NCBI RefSeq assembly: GCF_035268865.1
Contig: NZ_DATFKB010000207.1
Coordinates: 1 to 17,951, forward strand
Direction: 5' to 3'
Length of the DNA: 17,951 bases
From: Salinivirga sp035268865
Lineage (GTDB): Bacteria > Bacteroidota > Bacteroidia > Bacteroidales > Salinivirgaceae
Part shown: piece after piece, positions 6,825-13,808 of the stretch
Layout of the letters: each line of letters begins with the position of its first letter
Numbering within the stretch: the first letter of the stretch is position 1
Program-made: the position numbers and the translations under genes
The notes under the pieces: generated by a model
Seen by the model: the letters and a program-made list of their open reading frames with translations, nothing else
What the model was told of the DNA's origin: nothing
Database searches by the model: none

Positions 6825-6914
6825 AAAAAATGTAGTGCGATTATTGCTTCTCTTGCTCAAAACGCACACTCCAAACTGTTTTAGCCTCTTGTTTAAAACG
6901 CACACTCCAAACTG
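6825..6914 (-). repeat. Two degenerate copies of the tRNA-Arg terminator repeat, 36 bp apart
   Basis: The 31-nt block at 6852-6882 matches 7257-7287 (beside the tRNA) at 30 of 31 positions. A second, shorter copy starts at 6888 (27 nt, to 6914), exactly 36 bp later. The first copy also keeps a reduced stem (GTGCG 6835-6839 / CGCAC 6863-6867) and the A-run 6825-6830, a T-run on the - strand, so it descends from the whole terminator. Both have lost most of the terminator pairing. Confidence 0.75.
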
Positions 6915-7019
6915 CATATAGAACGCGGATAAAACAGATTAATCCATCTTAATTATTGGTTTTATCACTAATCTATTCTTCTGCGAGGTTCTTGTTTTAT
7001 TTCCAAAATCGATATCGTC

Positions 7020-7077
7020 GATAAACGGATTTTCACAGATAAGATCCAAAAACGGTATCAGCTTTAATCCGTTTATC
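7020..7077. repeat. 12-bp perfect inverted repeat GATAAACGGATT / AATCCGTTTATC
   Basis: The arms are at 7020-7031 and 7066-7077 with a 34-nt spacer. Related words (TTAATCCGTG near 7160, GATTAATCC near 6938) occur nearby. No T-tract follows. It looks like a family of short intergenic repeats and not a gene signal. Confidence 0.5.
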
Positions 7078-7229
7078 CTGGATACTTTAATCGTCCCTAG
7101 AAAAGAGCTTAGAGCTTCTCGATTATTCTGTTTTCTTGACTTCGGGCAACATTTAACAGTTTAATCCGTGTTCTAATTGCTATGATTTGGTTTTTGACCT
7201 TATTGTTAATTCGTTGGGGTCTGAGTAAT

Positions 7230-7277
7230 AAAAAAAGGAGTGTAAATTTTGTGCTTCTTGCTCAAAACTCACACTCC
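7230..7277 (-). terminator. Intrinsic terminator of tRNA-Arg
   Basis: Read on the - strand, GGAGTGT (7277-7271) pairs with ACACTCC (7243-7237). The stem continues through a G-U/A-U/G-U stretch (7270-7268 with 7246-7244) and TTTTG/CAAAA (7267-7263 with 7251-7247), closing an 11-nt loop. Seven T residues follow (7236-7230). It starts 11 nt after the tRNA 3' end. Confidence 0.85.
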
Positions 7278-7288
7278 AAACTGTTTTG

Positions 7289-7362
<74 letters not shown>

Positions 7363-7373
7363 GATTGCGGATG

Positions 7374-7404
7374 CAAAGGTAGGTAAAATGCAGTTTCTTC
7401 CAAA
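7374..7404 (-). promoter_or_regulatory. Consensus Bacteroidota promoter of tRNA-Arg
   Basis: On the - strand, TTTG (7404-7401) is followed after exactly 19 nt by TACCTTTG (7381-7374), a perfect match to the Bacteroidota -33/-7 consensus TTTG and TAnnTTTG. Transcription would begin near 7368, a few bases before the mature tRNA 5' end at 7362. This is also the best taxonomic marker in the window. Confidence 0.85.
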
Positions 7405-7422
7405 GAAAAAATGTATTTTTTC
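7405..7422. terminator. AT-only inverted repeat between recR and tRNA-Arg
   Basis: GAAAAAA (7405-7411) and TTTTTTC (7416-7422) flank TGTA. On the - strand this ends about 50 nt past the recR stop and could act as a weak terminator, but the stem has only one G-C pair. Confidence 0.25.
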
Positions 7423-7473
7423 ATGAAATAGTTTCCTTCGCTTTGCTAATCAGGGATTTATTTTTGTCGTTTT

Positions 7474-8091
7474 TTAGCTTGTTTGATAGTCGATGCGTTC
7501 TACCAGCGATCGCCCAAGGGTTACTTCATCGGCATATTGGAGCTCGTCGCCGAAGGAGAGTCCCCGCGCCAGCGTGGTGATTTTATCTACCCGCCCGGCT
7601 ATTTGTTTGTGCAGGTAGTAGTTGGTGGTGTCGCCCTCCATGGTGGTGGGCAGGGCGAAAATAATTTCATCCACGCTGCTGTTTTCAAGCCTTTGCATGA
7701 GCAGGTCAATGGTTAAATCACCGGGGCCCACTCCATCAATGGGTGAAATAATACCGCCCAGTACATGGTACACACCCCTGTACTGTTGTGTGTTTTCAAT
7801 GGCAAGCAGGTCCCTGATATCTTCCACCACACATATTGTTTTGTGATCGCGTGCGTTGTCTGCACAAATGTCGCATACCTCGTTTTCGGTAATATTGTGG
7901 CATACCTTGCAATAGTGAATGTCGTTTACGAGTTTGGTGAGCGATTCGCCTAGCTTCAATGCATCTTTTTTCTCCTCGCGCAGCAAATGTAAGATCAGCC
8001 GCAAGGCGGTCTTGCGGCCAATTCCGGGCAAACGCGACATTTCATTAACGGCCTGTTCCAACAGGTTTGATGGTAGTTCGGGTTCTGTCAT
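7474..8091 (-). CDS. recR: Recombination mediator protein RecR
   Basis: This 205-aa protein has the three RecR parts in order: a helix-hairpin-helix LPGIGRKTA (21-29), a four-cysteine zinc finger CKVCHNITENEVCDIC (Cys 61, 64, 73, 76), and a Toprim domain starting ICVVEDIRDLLAIE (86-99, acidic E90-D91) and continuing through GVYHVLGGIISPIDGVGP (106-123). Its length matches the family. RecR works with RecO (and RecF) to load RecA on single-stranded DNA at gaps. The start at 8091 is chosen because GGAG lies 8 nt upstream and the protein begins MTEPELPSN; a longer frame to 8151 would add an unconserved 20 residues and cross the -7 element at 8110-8117. It is the last gene of a long run on this strand. 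Confidence 0.97.
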   Translation of the reverse strand: MTEPELPSNLLEQAVNEMSRLPGIGRKTALRLILHLLREEKKDALKLGESLTKLVNDIHYCKVCHNITENEVCDICADNARDHKTICVVEDIRDLLAIENTQQYRGVYHVLGGIISPIDGVGPGDLTIDLLMQRLENSSVDEIIFALPTTMEGDTTNYYLHKQIAGRVDKITTLARGLSFGDELQYADEVTLGRSLVERIDYQTS

Positions 8092-8109
8092 AATGTACTC
8101 CTGATGCTG

Positions 8110-8117
8110 CAAATTTA
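8110..8117 (-). promoter_or_regulatory. Candidate -7 element for recR
   Basis: The - strand reads TAAATTTG at 8117-8110, a perfect TAnnTTTG, ending 19 nt before the recR ATG and just before its GGAG ribosome-binding site. There is no clear TTTG at -33, so the promoter is plausible but incomplete. It would let recR be expressed apart from the efflux operon upstream. Confidence 0.5.
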
Positions 8118-8179
8118 CAAAACAAAAATGGTGCAGTAATTTAATCTGCATTCATTTTCAAATTTTTCACAAATCTATT

Positions 8180-9388
8180 TTAGGTTTGTTCGGCTGATGC
8201 CGGTCTGCTTTGCAGTTTGTCCATTTTTACCCTTACAATAATCCAGTTAATGATAAATAGTGCAAATACCATAATCCAGAGTTCCAGAAACTGTGGCATG
8301 GCTGTGCGAATATCTCCACCCATGACACTGATTTTGAGTAAGCCTGTAATACCAGCCGAGCTGGGGAACAGATGCGATAAGGCCTCGAATCCTAGTGGGA
8401 ATGATTCTACCGGCCAGGAGAATCCACTCAGGAAAATAAGTGGCACTGAGGTGAAAAGTAGAAAGATCATGCTGTTTTCACGATTTTTAAAAAAGGTAGT
8501 GAACAGAAAACCCAGCATGATGGAGGCTAAAATGAGCGGTATGGAGAAAATAAAAAGATCAAAAGAGTTGCCCGCTTGCGGAAATTGAAACCAACGCATT
8601 ATTACTACAAACAGGTAAAAGGATATTGGGATGTAGAGCAGGAGGTAGGCCATGGTTTTGCTGAAAATGATACGCAATGCACCTCTAAGGCTGGCTTTTT
8701 TGGGTAAAAGATAATGTGGAGCTCCAAGTTCGCGATCGGTACCGCCCCGCATGCCAATACCCAATAGCAATGTTTGTTGCAGTATGAGTACCAGTATGGC
8801 TGGCATGGCATAAGAACCATATCCTCCCTGTGGGTTGAACAGGCCATGTGAACGATATGCTACAGGGTTGGCTTTATTAATTGCTGCCTCTTTAGGTGTA
8901 CCCTTTGCAAGCCGTTTTTTTACCTCTATTTTTTTACCGAGGGTTTGAGATGTACGTGCAGCTGCCTGATAAACCTGCTTGTAGAGCATCATATAGCTGG
9001 CATCGGCATACACTGCCAGGTGGGCAGCCTCCTTTTGGTACAGATTCGAGGTAAAATCTTCGGGGATGAGGATGATTCCGGCCACATCACCTTCGTAAAA
9101 GCTGAGTTCAGCCTCCTGCAAACTTCCGGTTTCCTGTGTAATATCAATTTCAGGCGTTGCATCGAGCATGCGTTTCAGTTCACGGGTGTGCTTGCTGTTG
9201 TCCTGGTTTACAAGTGCTACAGGCGTTTCCTGAAGTACTTCGGGTGCATAAGCGAAGCTGTAGATGAGCGGATAAATTAATGTAGCACCAAATAACAGCA
9301 GCATTACGCCTCCGTCGGTAAAAATTTTTCGAAGTTCACCACCGCATAATTGTAATATTTCTTTTAAGGCTGATTTTATATAGTTCAT
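8180..9388 (-). CDS. ABC-2-type transport permease (second of pair)
   Basis: This 402-aa inner-membrane protein has the ABC-2 permease layout: a cytoplasmic N-terminus with the ELRKIFTDGG segment (18-27), a first membrane helix (about 27-47), a large extracytoplasmic domain (48-190) containing PVALVNQDNSKHTREL (56-71) and GDVAGIILIPEDFT (100-113), then five hydrophobic segments (about 193-213, 244-264, 276-300, 306-322, 366-386). This is the class used in HlyD-linked efflux systems (YbhR/YbhS/YhhJ-like). It starts 21 nt after the other permease gene and is probably its partner in a heterodimer. No nucleotide-binding domain is present in it or next to it. The C-terminal tail is polar. Substrate unknown. 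Confidence 0.88.
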   Translation of the reverse strand: MNYIKSALKEILQLCGGELRKIFTDGGVMLLLFGATLIYPLIYSFAYAPEVLQETPVALVNQDNSKHTRELKRMLDATPEIDITQETGSLQEAELSFYEGDVAGIILIPEDFTSNLYQKEAAHLAVYADASYMMLYKQVYQAAARTSQTLGKKIEVKKRLAKGTPKEAAINKANPVAYRSHGLFNPQGGYGSYAMPAILVLILQQTLLLGIGMRGGTDRELGAPHYLLPKKASLRGALRIIFSKTMAYLLLYIPISFYLFVVIMRWFQFPQAGNSFDLFIFSIPLILASIMLGFLFTTFFKNRENSMIFLLFTSVPLIFLSGFSWPVESFPLGFEALSHLFPSSAGITGLLKISVMGGDIRTAMPQFLELWIMVFALFIINWIIVRVKMDKLQSRPASAEQT

Positions 9389-9409
9389 AATCTTATGCTG
9401 AGTATAATT

Positions 9410-10588
9410 CTACAATTTTCCCCAATAGGCGGGTTGTAAACACATTTTTTTAAGTTTGGGCAGTACTGCAAATGGGAGCAGTAAAAACAGATTCAGGTAG
9501 AGTAGCGGTTCAAACGATACGGCTACGGGTGCATCGCGAAGCGATTGGTCGAGGAAGATGTGTAAATAGTGGCTGAACGGGAAAAAATTACCGAAAAAAG
9601 CCACAAATTTATACATGGCAATGTAGGGGAATGTCAGTCCGCTAAAGGTAAATGCAAGTGCTGAATATATGCTTGCCACGCTCAGCCCCATACGTAAAGC
9701 CGGGAATATAGCAGCAATGAAAATGCCCATTGCCATATAGGCCAAAACAAAAAGAAAAGCATTTAATACAATGAGCCAAACTTCACCGTTGAGTGGTGTA
9801 TGGAAAAACCGGAACATCACAATATTCATAAACAACATCAGTATAAACCAAATAAGTGCATAGGGCAGGAGCTTACCCGAAAGTGCCCTGATGATGCTTC
9901 CGTTTGCAGTTTTGAGCCACTCCCCGGCTGTTCCTTGCTTGTATTCGCTGCCAATGGCATAAACCGTACTCATTAGAATGAAAATGAGCAACATGATGGG
10001 CAGAAATGTAGTAGCCAGATAGTAAAAATAATTCAGGTACGGATTAAACAGCTTATGACCGTCAAGGGCAATGGGGTTTATGGCTACCATGGCTGTTTTT
10101 TGGGGCTGTCCCTTTTTTAAACGTGTCTGGAGGTTTATACCTTTCGAAAATGTGTTTACGGCTCGTGTTACATCACTATTGATGAGGCTGCCCACCACCA
10201 TGTAAGCATTATTGTAATAGTTGATTACGCCAGGTTGCTGATTCCTGTATATTTTTTTTCTAAAGTCATCAGGAATTACAATTACCGCATAAAAGTCACC
10301 TTTTTTCAGGCCGGCTTTTGCTTCTTTAAGGTTCGTTACATAATCGGTAACATCTGCTGTTGCAGTAAGATCTATGGTTTCTATGAGGTCTTTTGAGTTT
10401 GACGTTTGATCTTTGTCCAGCACGGCAACCGGTAAATTTGTAGGTTTACCCTGGCTGAACAATGCAATGAAAAAGCCAAATGCCAGCAGCGGAAGTATCA
10501 CAGTCATGAGCAGGTACAACCTTTTCGATGACATTCGTTTAACTTCGCGGTTAAGTACAGCAATCCAGCTTCTGTTGGGTGTTTGCAT
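9410..10588 (-). CDS. ABC-2-type transport permease (first of pair)
   Basis: This 392-aa protein has the same plan as the permease encoded downstream: a first membrane helix at about 24-44, a periplasmic domain (45-187) with LPVAVLDKDQTSNSKDL (52-68) and GDFYAVIVIPDDFRKKIY (97-114), and five further hydrophobic segments (about 188-212, 240-260, 270-295, 303-325, 361-378). GSEYKQGTAGEWL (213-225) sits at the cytoplasmic loop where ABC-2 permeases usually meet their ATPase. The two permeases are paralogous but clearly diverged. The gene starts 28 nt after the HlyD stop. Together they would form the inner-membrane part of a TolC-dependent exporter. No Walker A or B motif occurs, so energy must come from an ATPase encoded elsewhere or another source. 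Confidence 0.88.
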   Translation of the reverse strand: MQTPNRSWIAVLNREVKRMSSKRLYLLMTVILPLLAFGFFIALFSQGKPTNLPVAVLDKDQTSNSKDLIETIDLTATADVTDYVTNLKEAKAGLKKGDFYAVIVIPDDFRKKIYRNQQPGVINYYNNAYMVVGSLINSDVTRAVNTFSKGINLQTRLKKGQPQKTAMVAINPIALDGHKLFNPYLNYFYYLATTFLPIMLLIFILMSTVYAIGSEYKQGTAGEWLKTANGSIIRALSGKLLPYALIWFILMLFMNIVMFRFFHTPLNGEVWLIVLNAFLFVLAYMAMGIFIAAIFPALRMGLSVASIYSALAFTFSGLTFPYIAMYKFVAFFGNFFPFSHYLHIFLDQSLRDAPVAVSFEPLLYLNLFLLLPFAVLPKLKKMCLQPAYWGKL

Positions 10589-10616
10589 AATGCTTTAATT
10601 TTTATTCCCCGAAATT

Positions 10617-11603
10617 TTAATTTAGTTCACTCCAGTTTACCAGCGCCGACATACCCGGACGGAGTCCTTTAATATTTTTGGTGGTGCGGGCACGGATTTC
10701 GAACATTTTTTTGTCAAAATCGCCCTGGGCTTTGGTTGCTCTCCAGGTTGCATAGTCGCCACGTACATGGATGTAGTTGGTTTTTACCTCAATCGTGCTG
10801 TCGTTCAGGGCCGGAATGCGCACATTAAATGTTTTTCCTTTATTGAACTTGTGCAATAGGTCCTCACGGATGTTGAAGGTAAACCATGTGTCATTTAGGT
10901 CGACCAGTGTCATAACAGGAAAACCTGCTGTGACAAGTTCGCCCTGTTGTGCGCTGATTTGGGCAATTTCGGCTGTTTGTGGTGCAATAACGGCAGTCTC
11001 CTGTAAAAATGCCTGTACCTCGTTAATGGCACCTTCTGCTTTTTGTACCATAGCCCTGGCTGCCATTTTATCTTCGCTGCGTGTGCCCGATTTTGCCATA
11101 TCATAATTGGCTTTTGCTGCATTTTCTGTAAGCTGTGCAGCCTTCATTTGTGTTTCAGCTTCGTCGCGTTTTTGAGCGGGCAATACACCATCTTCGTACA
11201 AATTGTTGACCCTTTCGTAGGTCTTTTTTGCCAATTTGGCTGCAGCTTTGGCTTTAAGCCATACATTACGTGCAGCATTAATTTGCTCCTGCCGTGCACC
11301 TTTATCGGCTTTTTGATTTTGTGCTGTAGCTGCACTTTTTGCCGCCTGTGCCTGCTCTAATTTTGCGTTTACTTCCGGACTGTAAATGCGAAGCAGTGTG
11401 TCGCCTTTTTTTACCTGGTCGCCTTCACTTACAAATTTTTCAGTCATGCGTCCGGTAAGTTTTGTCGCTACATTTATTTCTGTGGCTTCTACTTCTCCCT
11501 GGAGTATTACGGGTGCCGGTTTAAAGGCTACCCAGCCGATAATACTCATAATTACTACCAGTACTAAAATTGTTGCGCCTACTACTATGCTACTATTCTT
11601 CAT
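10617..11603 (-). CDS. HlyD-family periplasmic adaptor (membrane fusion) protein
   Basis: This 328-aa protein has a single N-terminal membrane anchor (residues 6-27), then half of a lipoyl/biotinyl-like domain with VATKLTGRMTEKFVSEGDQVKKGDTLLRI (45-73), a long alanine-, lysine- and glutamine-rich helical hairpin (about 77-199), the second lipoyl half IAPQTAEIAQISAQQGELVTAGFPVMTLVDL (206-236), and a beta-barrel domain ending LRPGMSALVNW (314-324). This is the standard layout of the adaptor that links an inner-membrane pump to TolC. It starts 12 nt after the TolC stop, consistent with one complex made from one mRNA. The family is certain; the substrate is not indicated. Confidence 0.95.
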   Translation of the reverse strand: MKNSSIVVGATILVLVVIMSIIGWVAFKPAPVILQGEVEATEINVATKLTGRMTEKFVSEGDQVKKGDTLLRIYSPEVNAKLEQAQAAKSAATAQNQKADKGARQEQINAARNVWLKAKAAAKLAKKTYERVNNLYEDGVLPAQKRDEAETQMKAAQLTENAAKANYDMAKSGTRSEDKMAARAMVQKAEGAINEVQAFLQETAVIAPQTAEIAQISAQQGELVTAGFPVMTLVDLNDTWFTFNIREDLLHKFNKGKTFNVRIPALNDSTIEVKTNYIHVRGDYATWRATKAQGDFDKKMFEIRARTTKNIKGLRPGMSALVNWSELN

Positions 11604-11615
11604 TTTATTGTTTTT

Positions 11616-13127
11616 TTAGTTGTTATCTTGTTGTGCGTATTTAGTTATTTCTTCACTTCTGTATCCTAATTCTAATAATTTGGCAAGTGCCACATCGAAA
11701 TCATACATGGCCTTTAGCTTTTCTGTTTCTACTTTGGCCAGATTTAATTGAGCATCGACTACATCTGTAGAGGTGGCAAATCCCTGGCTGAATGCTTTTT
11801 CGCGAATGCGCAGGTATTCTTTTGCAAATTTGATGGAGGTTTGTGCCGATTCGTAATTGTCGGCGGCCTGCTCCATTTGCTGGTAAATTTTGGTGACACC
11901 TGTGGCAAGGTCAAGTTTTGCCTTGTCCTGCCAAACCTGTACTTCCATGTGTTGTAATTTGGCAGCCTGGGTTTTACGTAGCTTTGCCAGGCCGTCGAAA
12001 ACATTGAGTTTTAACCCGACACCCACCATCCATTCGGGCATGTATTCCGATAACTGATAGTTCGCAATATCGGCCTGTCCAAATGCAAAAACGTTGGGGT
12101 ACCATGCTGCCTGCTCTTTTTTAATGCCCTGTTTGGCCATCCTGGCTTTGGCCTCGAGTTGTTTTATGGCCGGGTTCATTTGCTGGGCCTGGTTTACCAT
12201 ATCTTTAAGGTTGACTGTTTGGGCCGAAATAAAGAGGTCGGTTTTCGGTTCAATGGCTGCATTTGTGGCAAGTGAGTTTTTTAGTGCTGTTTGCATTAGC
12301 TCTACAGTATTTTTAGCCTTTTTTTGTTCCCGTTGAGCTTCAACCAGTGCCACTTCGGCATGGAGGCGTTCAGCATGTGCAATCATGCCGTTTTCTTCAA
12401 GCTTTTTAGCGTCGTGCAGGTGCTTTTCCATGCCTTCAACTACCTGGTTTCGCACTTCTTCGACGTTCAGTGCCAGTCGTAAACCAAAATAGCGCTCTAC
12501 CACACTGGTAATTTCTTTAGCTACTACCTGTTGATTTTTGGCCTGTGTAGCTTCCATTTTAGCTTCTGCTGCTTTGTTGGCAGCTCTTATTTTTCCACCT
12601 GTATAAATTGGCCATGTAAGGCTGGCATCGACCACTGCAAATTGATTATCCTGTATGGTTTTTACCCACTCACCATCATTTATGGCACTAATAGCTCCTT
12701 CGCGGCCCATTTCCATTTGCGAAAGTCCGTTATTGAATGACTGGTAAGTAGTTGGGTCGAGTGTGCCTGTACTGGCCATGTAGTCGGTGAGATTGCCGAG
12801 TAGCTCATTTTGCCCTCCGATAAGTTCGTATGCCGGCAAAATAGCGTCTCTCACCGGGGTGAGGTCCAGCTCCAACGGTTCGCTCATTTGTGTAAATGTA
12901 GCACCCACATCGAGTTTGGGGTAATAGAGCCCTTTTTGTGCCTCCCGCTCTTTTTGAGCACGGGACAGCTGGTGCTGTGAGGCTTTAATGTGAAGGTTGT
13001 CTGTTTTTAAACGTTCAACCACTTGTTCAAGTGTCAACTTTAGTGTGTCCTTCTGTGTGCTGTCGCCCTGTGCAACGGAGAAATATGGTAACAGCAAGAA
13101 GCTTAGAATATAGATTTTTCGGGTCAT
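11616..13127 (-). CDS. TolC-family outer-membrane efflux protein
   Basis: This 503-aa protein has a signal peptide (residues 1 to about 19-20, SFLLLPYFSVAQ), then a duplicated helix-rich outer-membrane-efflux-protein structure: LTLEQVVERLKTDNLHIKASQHQLSRAQKE (31-60) at the first repeat, and LKDMVNQAQQMNPAIKQLEAKARMAKQG about halfway, the usual start of the second. GLYYPKLDVGATFTQM and AAWYPNVFAFGQADI are the paired beta-strand segments that build the barrel. Length is normal for the family. It forms the trimeric outer-membrane channel of the exporter encoded with it. The ATG lies 7 nt after the TetR stop, so the regulator and the pump share a transcript. Confidence 0.94.
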   Translation of the reverse strand: MTRKIYILSFLLLPYFSVAQGDSTQKDTLKLTLEQVVERLKTDNLHIKASQHQLSRAQKEREAQKGLYYPKLDVGATFTQMSEPLELDLTPVRDAILPAYELIGGQNELLGNLTDYMASTGTLDPTTYQSFNNGLSQMEMGREGAISAINDGEWVKTIQDNQFAVVDASLTWPIYTGGKIRAANKAAEAKMEATQAKNQQVVAKEITSVVERYFGLRLALNVEEVRNQVVEGMEKHLHDAKKLEENGMIAHAERLHAEVALVEAQREQKKAKNTVELMQTALKNSLATNAAIEPKTDLFISAQTVNLKDMVNQAQQMNPAIKQLEAKARMAKQGIKKEQAAWYPNVFAFGQADIANYQLSEYMPEWMVGVGLKLNVFDGLAKLRKTQAAKLQHMEVQVWQDKAKLDLATGVTKIYQQMEQAADNYESAQTSIKFAKEYLRIREKAFSQGFATSTDVVDAQLNLAKVETEKLKAMYDFDVALAKLLELGYRSEEITKYAQQDNN

Positions 13128-13134
13128 GATGGTT

Positions 13135-13716
13135 TTATTTTTTTATTCCCTGATAAATGATTTCAATAATATTTTGGAACAGATCTGCCGGGTTTGCCGG
13201 AAAACCGGCTGTCAGTTCTGCGGGCAAATCTTTGTGATAATCCGTATCGCTCACTTTTTCAGCTGTGGCCAGGAATATAAACAGTGCCAGTGCCGATCTG
13301 GCATCATTGTCGAGTAGTCCTTGTTTTTTACCCTTTTCCATAATGCGCATGGCGTGTCTTATAATCACATCTTTTCTGATGTCATTCAGGTATTTTTTGG
13401 CCTCAGGATGGTTTTTGGCCAGGTCCTGGGTAAAGGTTCGTAAGTCTGATACCCATATGCCCAATAAAGACAAATTTTGCATGACCATGTCTCTGAACGA
13501 TTGGTCTGTGTTGGTTTCAATTTCATTAATTTCGTTTTCAAACTGAACCCGCGATTGATCAATAATGTAATACAGCAGTGCGTCTTTACTTTCGAAATGG
13601 TTATAAATAGTTTTTTTGCTTATTCCCATTTCTGCAGACACCTCTGAAAGGGTTATTTTACTGTAGCCAAAGCGTAAAAACATCTCTTTGGCTTTATTGG
13701 CAATTTTTTGTTTCAT
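13135..13716 (-). CDS. TetR-family transcriptional regulator (likely efflux operon repressor)
   Basis: This 193-aa protein starts with a classical TetR DNA-binding domain: KIANKAKEMFLRFGYSKITLSEVSAEMGISKKTIYNHFESKDALLYYII, in which the helix-turn-helix is LSEVSAEMGISKKTIYNHF. The remaining helical part is the ligand-binding and dimerisation domain, which cannot be typed further. The start at 13716 is chosen because the next in-frame ATG upstream (13764) would add 16 residues before the conserved helix. A weak -7-like TAAATTGG lies on the - strand just before the ATG. It is first in the operon with TolC, HlyD and two permeases, so autoregulation and repression of the efflux genes until a ligand binds is the likely role; this is inference from gene order. 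Confidence 0.93.
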   Translation of the reverse strand: MKQKIANKAKEMFLRFGYSKITLSEVSAEMGISKKTIYNHFESKDALLYYIIDQSRVQFENEINEIETNTDQSFRDMVMQNLSLLGIWVSDLRTFTQDLAKNHPEAKKYLNDIRKDVIIRHAMRIMEKGKKQGLLDNDARSALALFIFLATAEKVSDTDYHKDLPAELTAGFPANPADLFQNIIEIIYQGIKK

Positions 13717-13808
13717 GATAAACCAATTTACACTTTTTTGGTATTTTTGGTTTCTGCAAAACAAATGCCAAAATGCACGGGTAGTGAAATTAGATCAAAG
13801 TGATTAGG

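Larger units (their letters stand above)
6299..7288. other. Gene-free, repeat-rich stretch with transposon debris between RNase H and tRNA-Arg
   Basis: Nearly 1 kb without an intact protein gene. It contains a 39-codon helix-turn-helix remnant on the - strand, several inverted repeats, degenerate copies of the tRNA-Arg terminator at 6825-6914, a 12-bp inverted repeat at 7020-7077 and the true tRNA terminator at 7230-7277. Open frames across it on the + strand are AT-rich shadows without family features. The composition and repeat load suggest a decayed insertion hot spot. Confidence 0.6.

Noticed and set aside
6852..6914. Two repeat copies spaced 36 bp apart, resembling a minimal CRISPR array
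   Set aside because: The conserved block is ~27-31 nt with almost no spacer between copies, there are only two units, no cas genes are near, and the block is clearly derived from the tRNA-Arg terminator.
8092..8151. 20-residue N-terminal extension of RecR
   Set aside because: The extension crosses a -7 promoter element and is not part of the RecR family; ATG 8091 has GGAG at the right distance.
13723..13750. CCAATTTAC...GTATTTTTGG as a TetR operator
   Set aside because: The half-sites differ in length and match only at the CCAA/TTGG ends and TAC/GTA, too weak to claim although the position would suit an operator.
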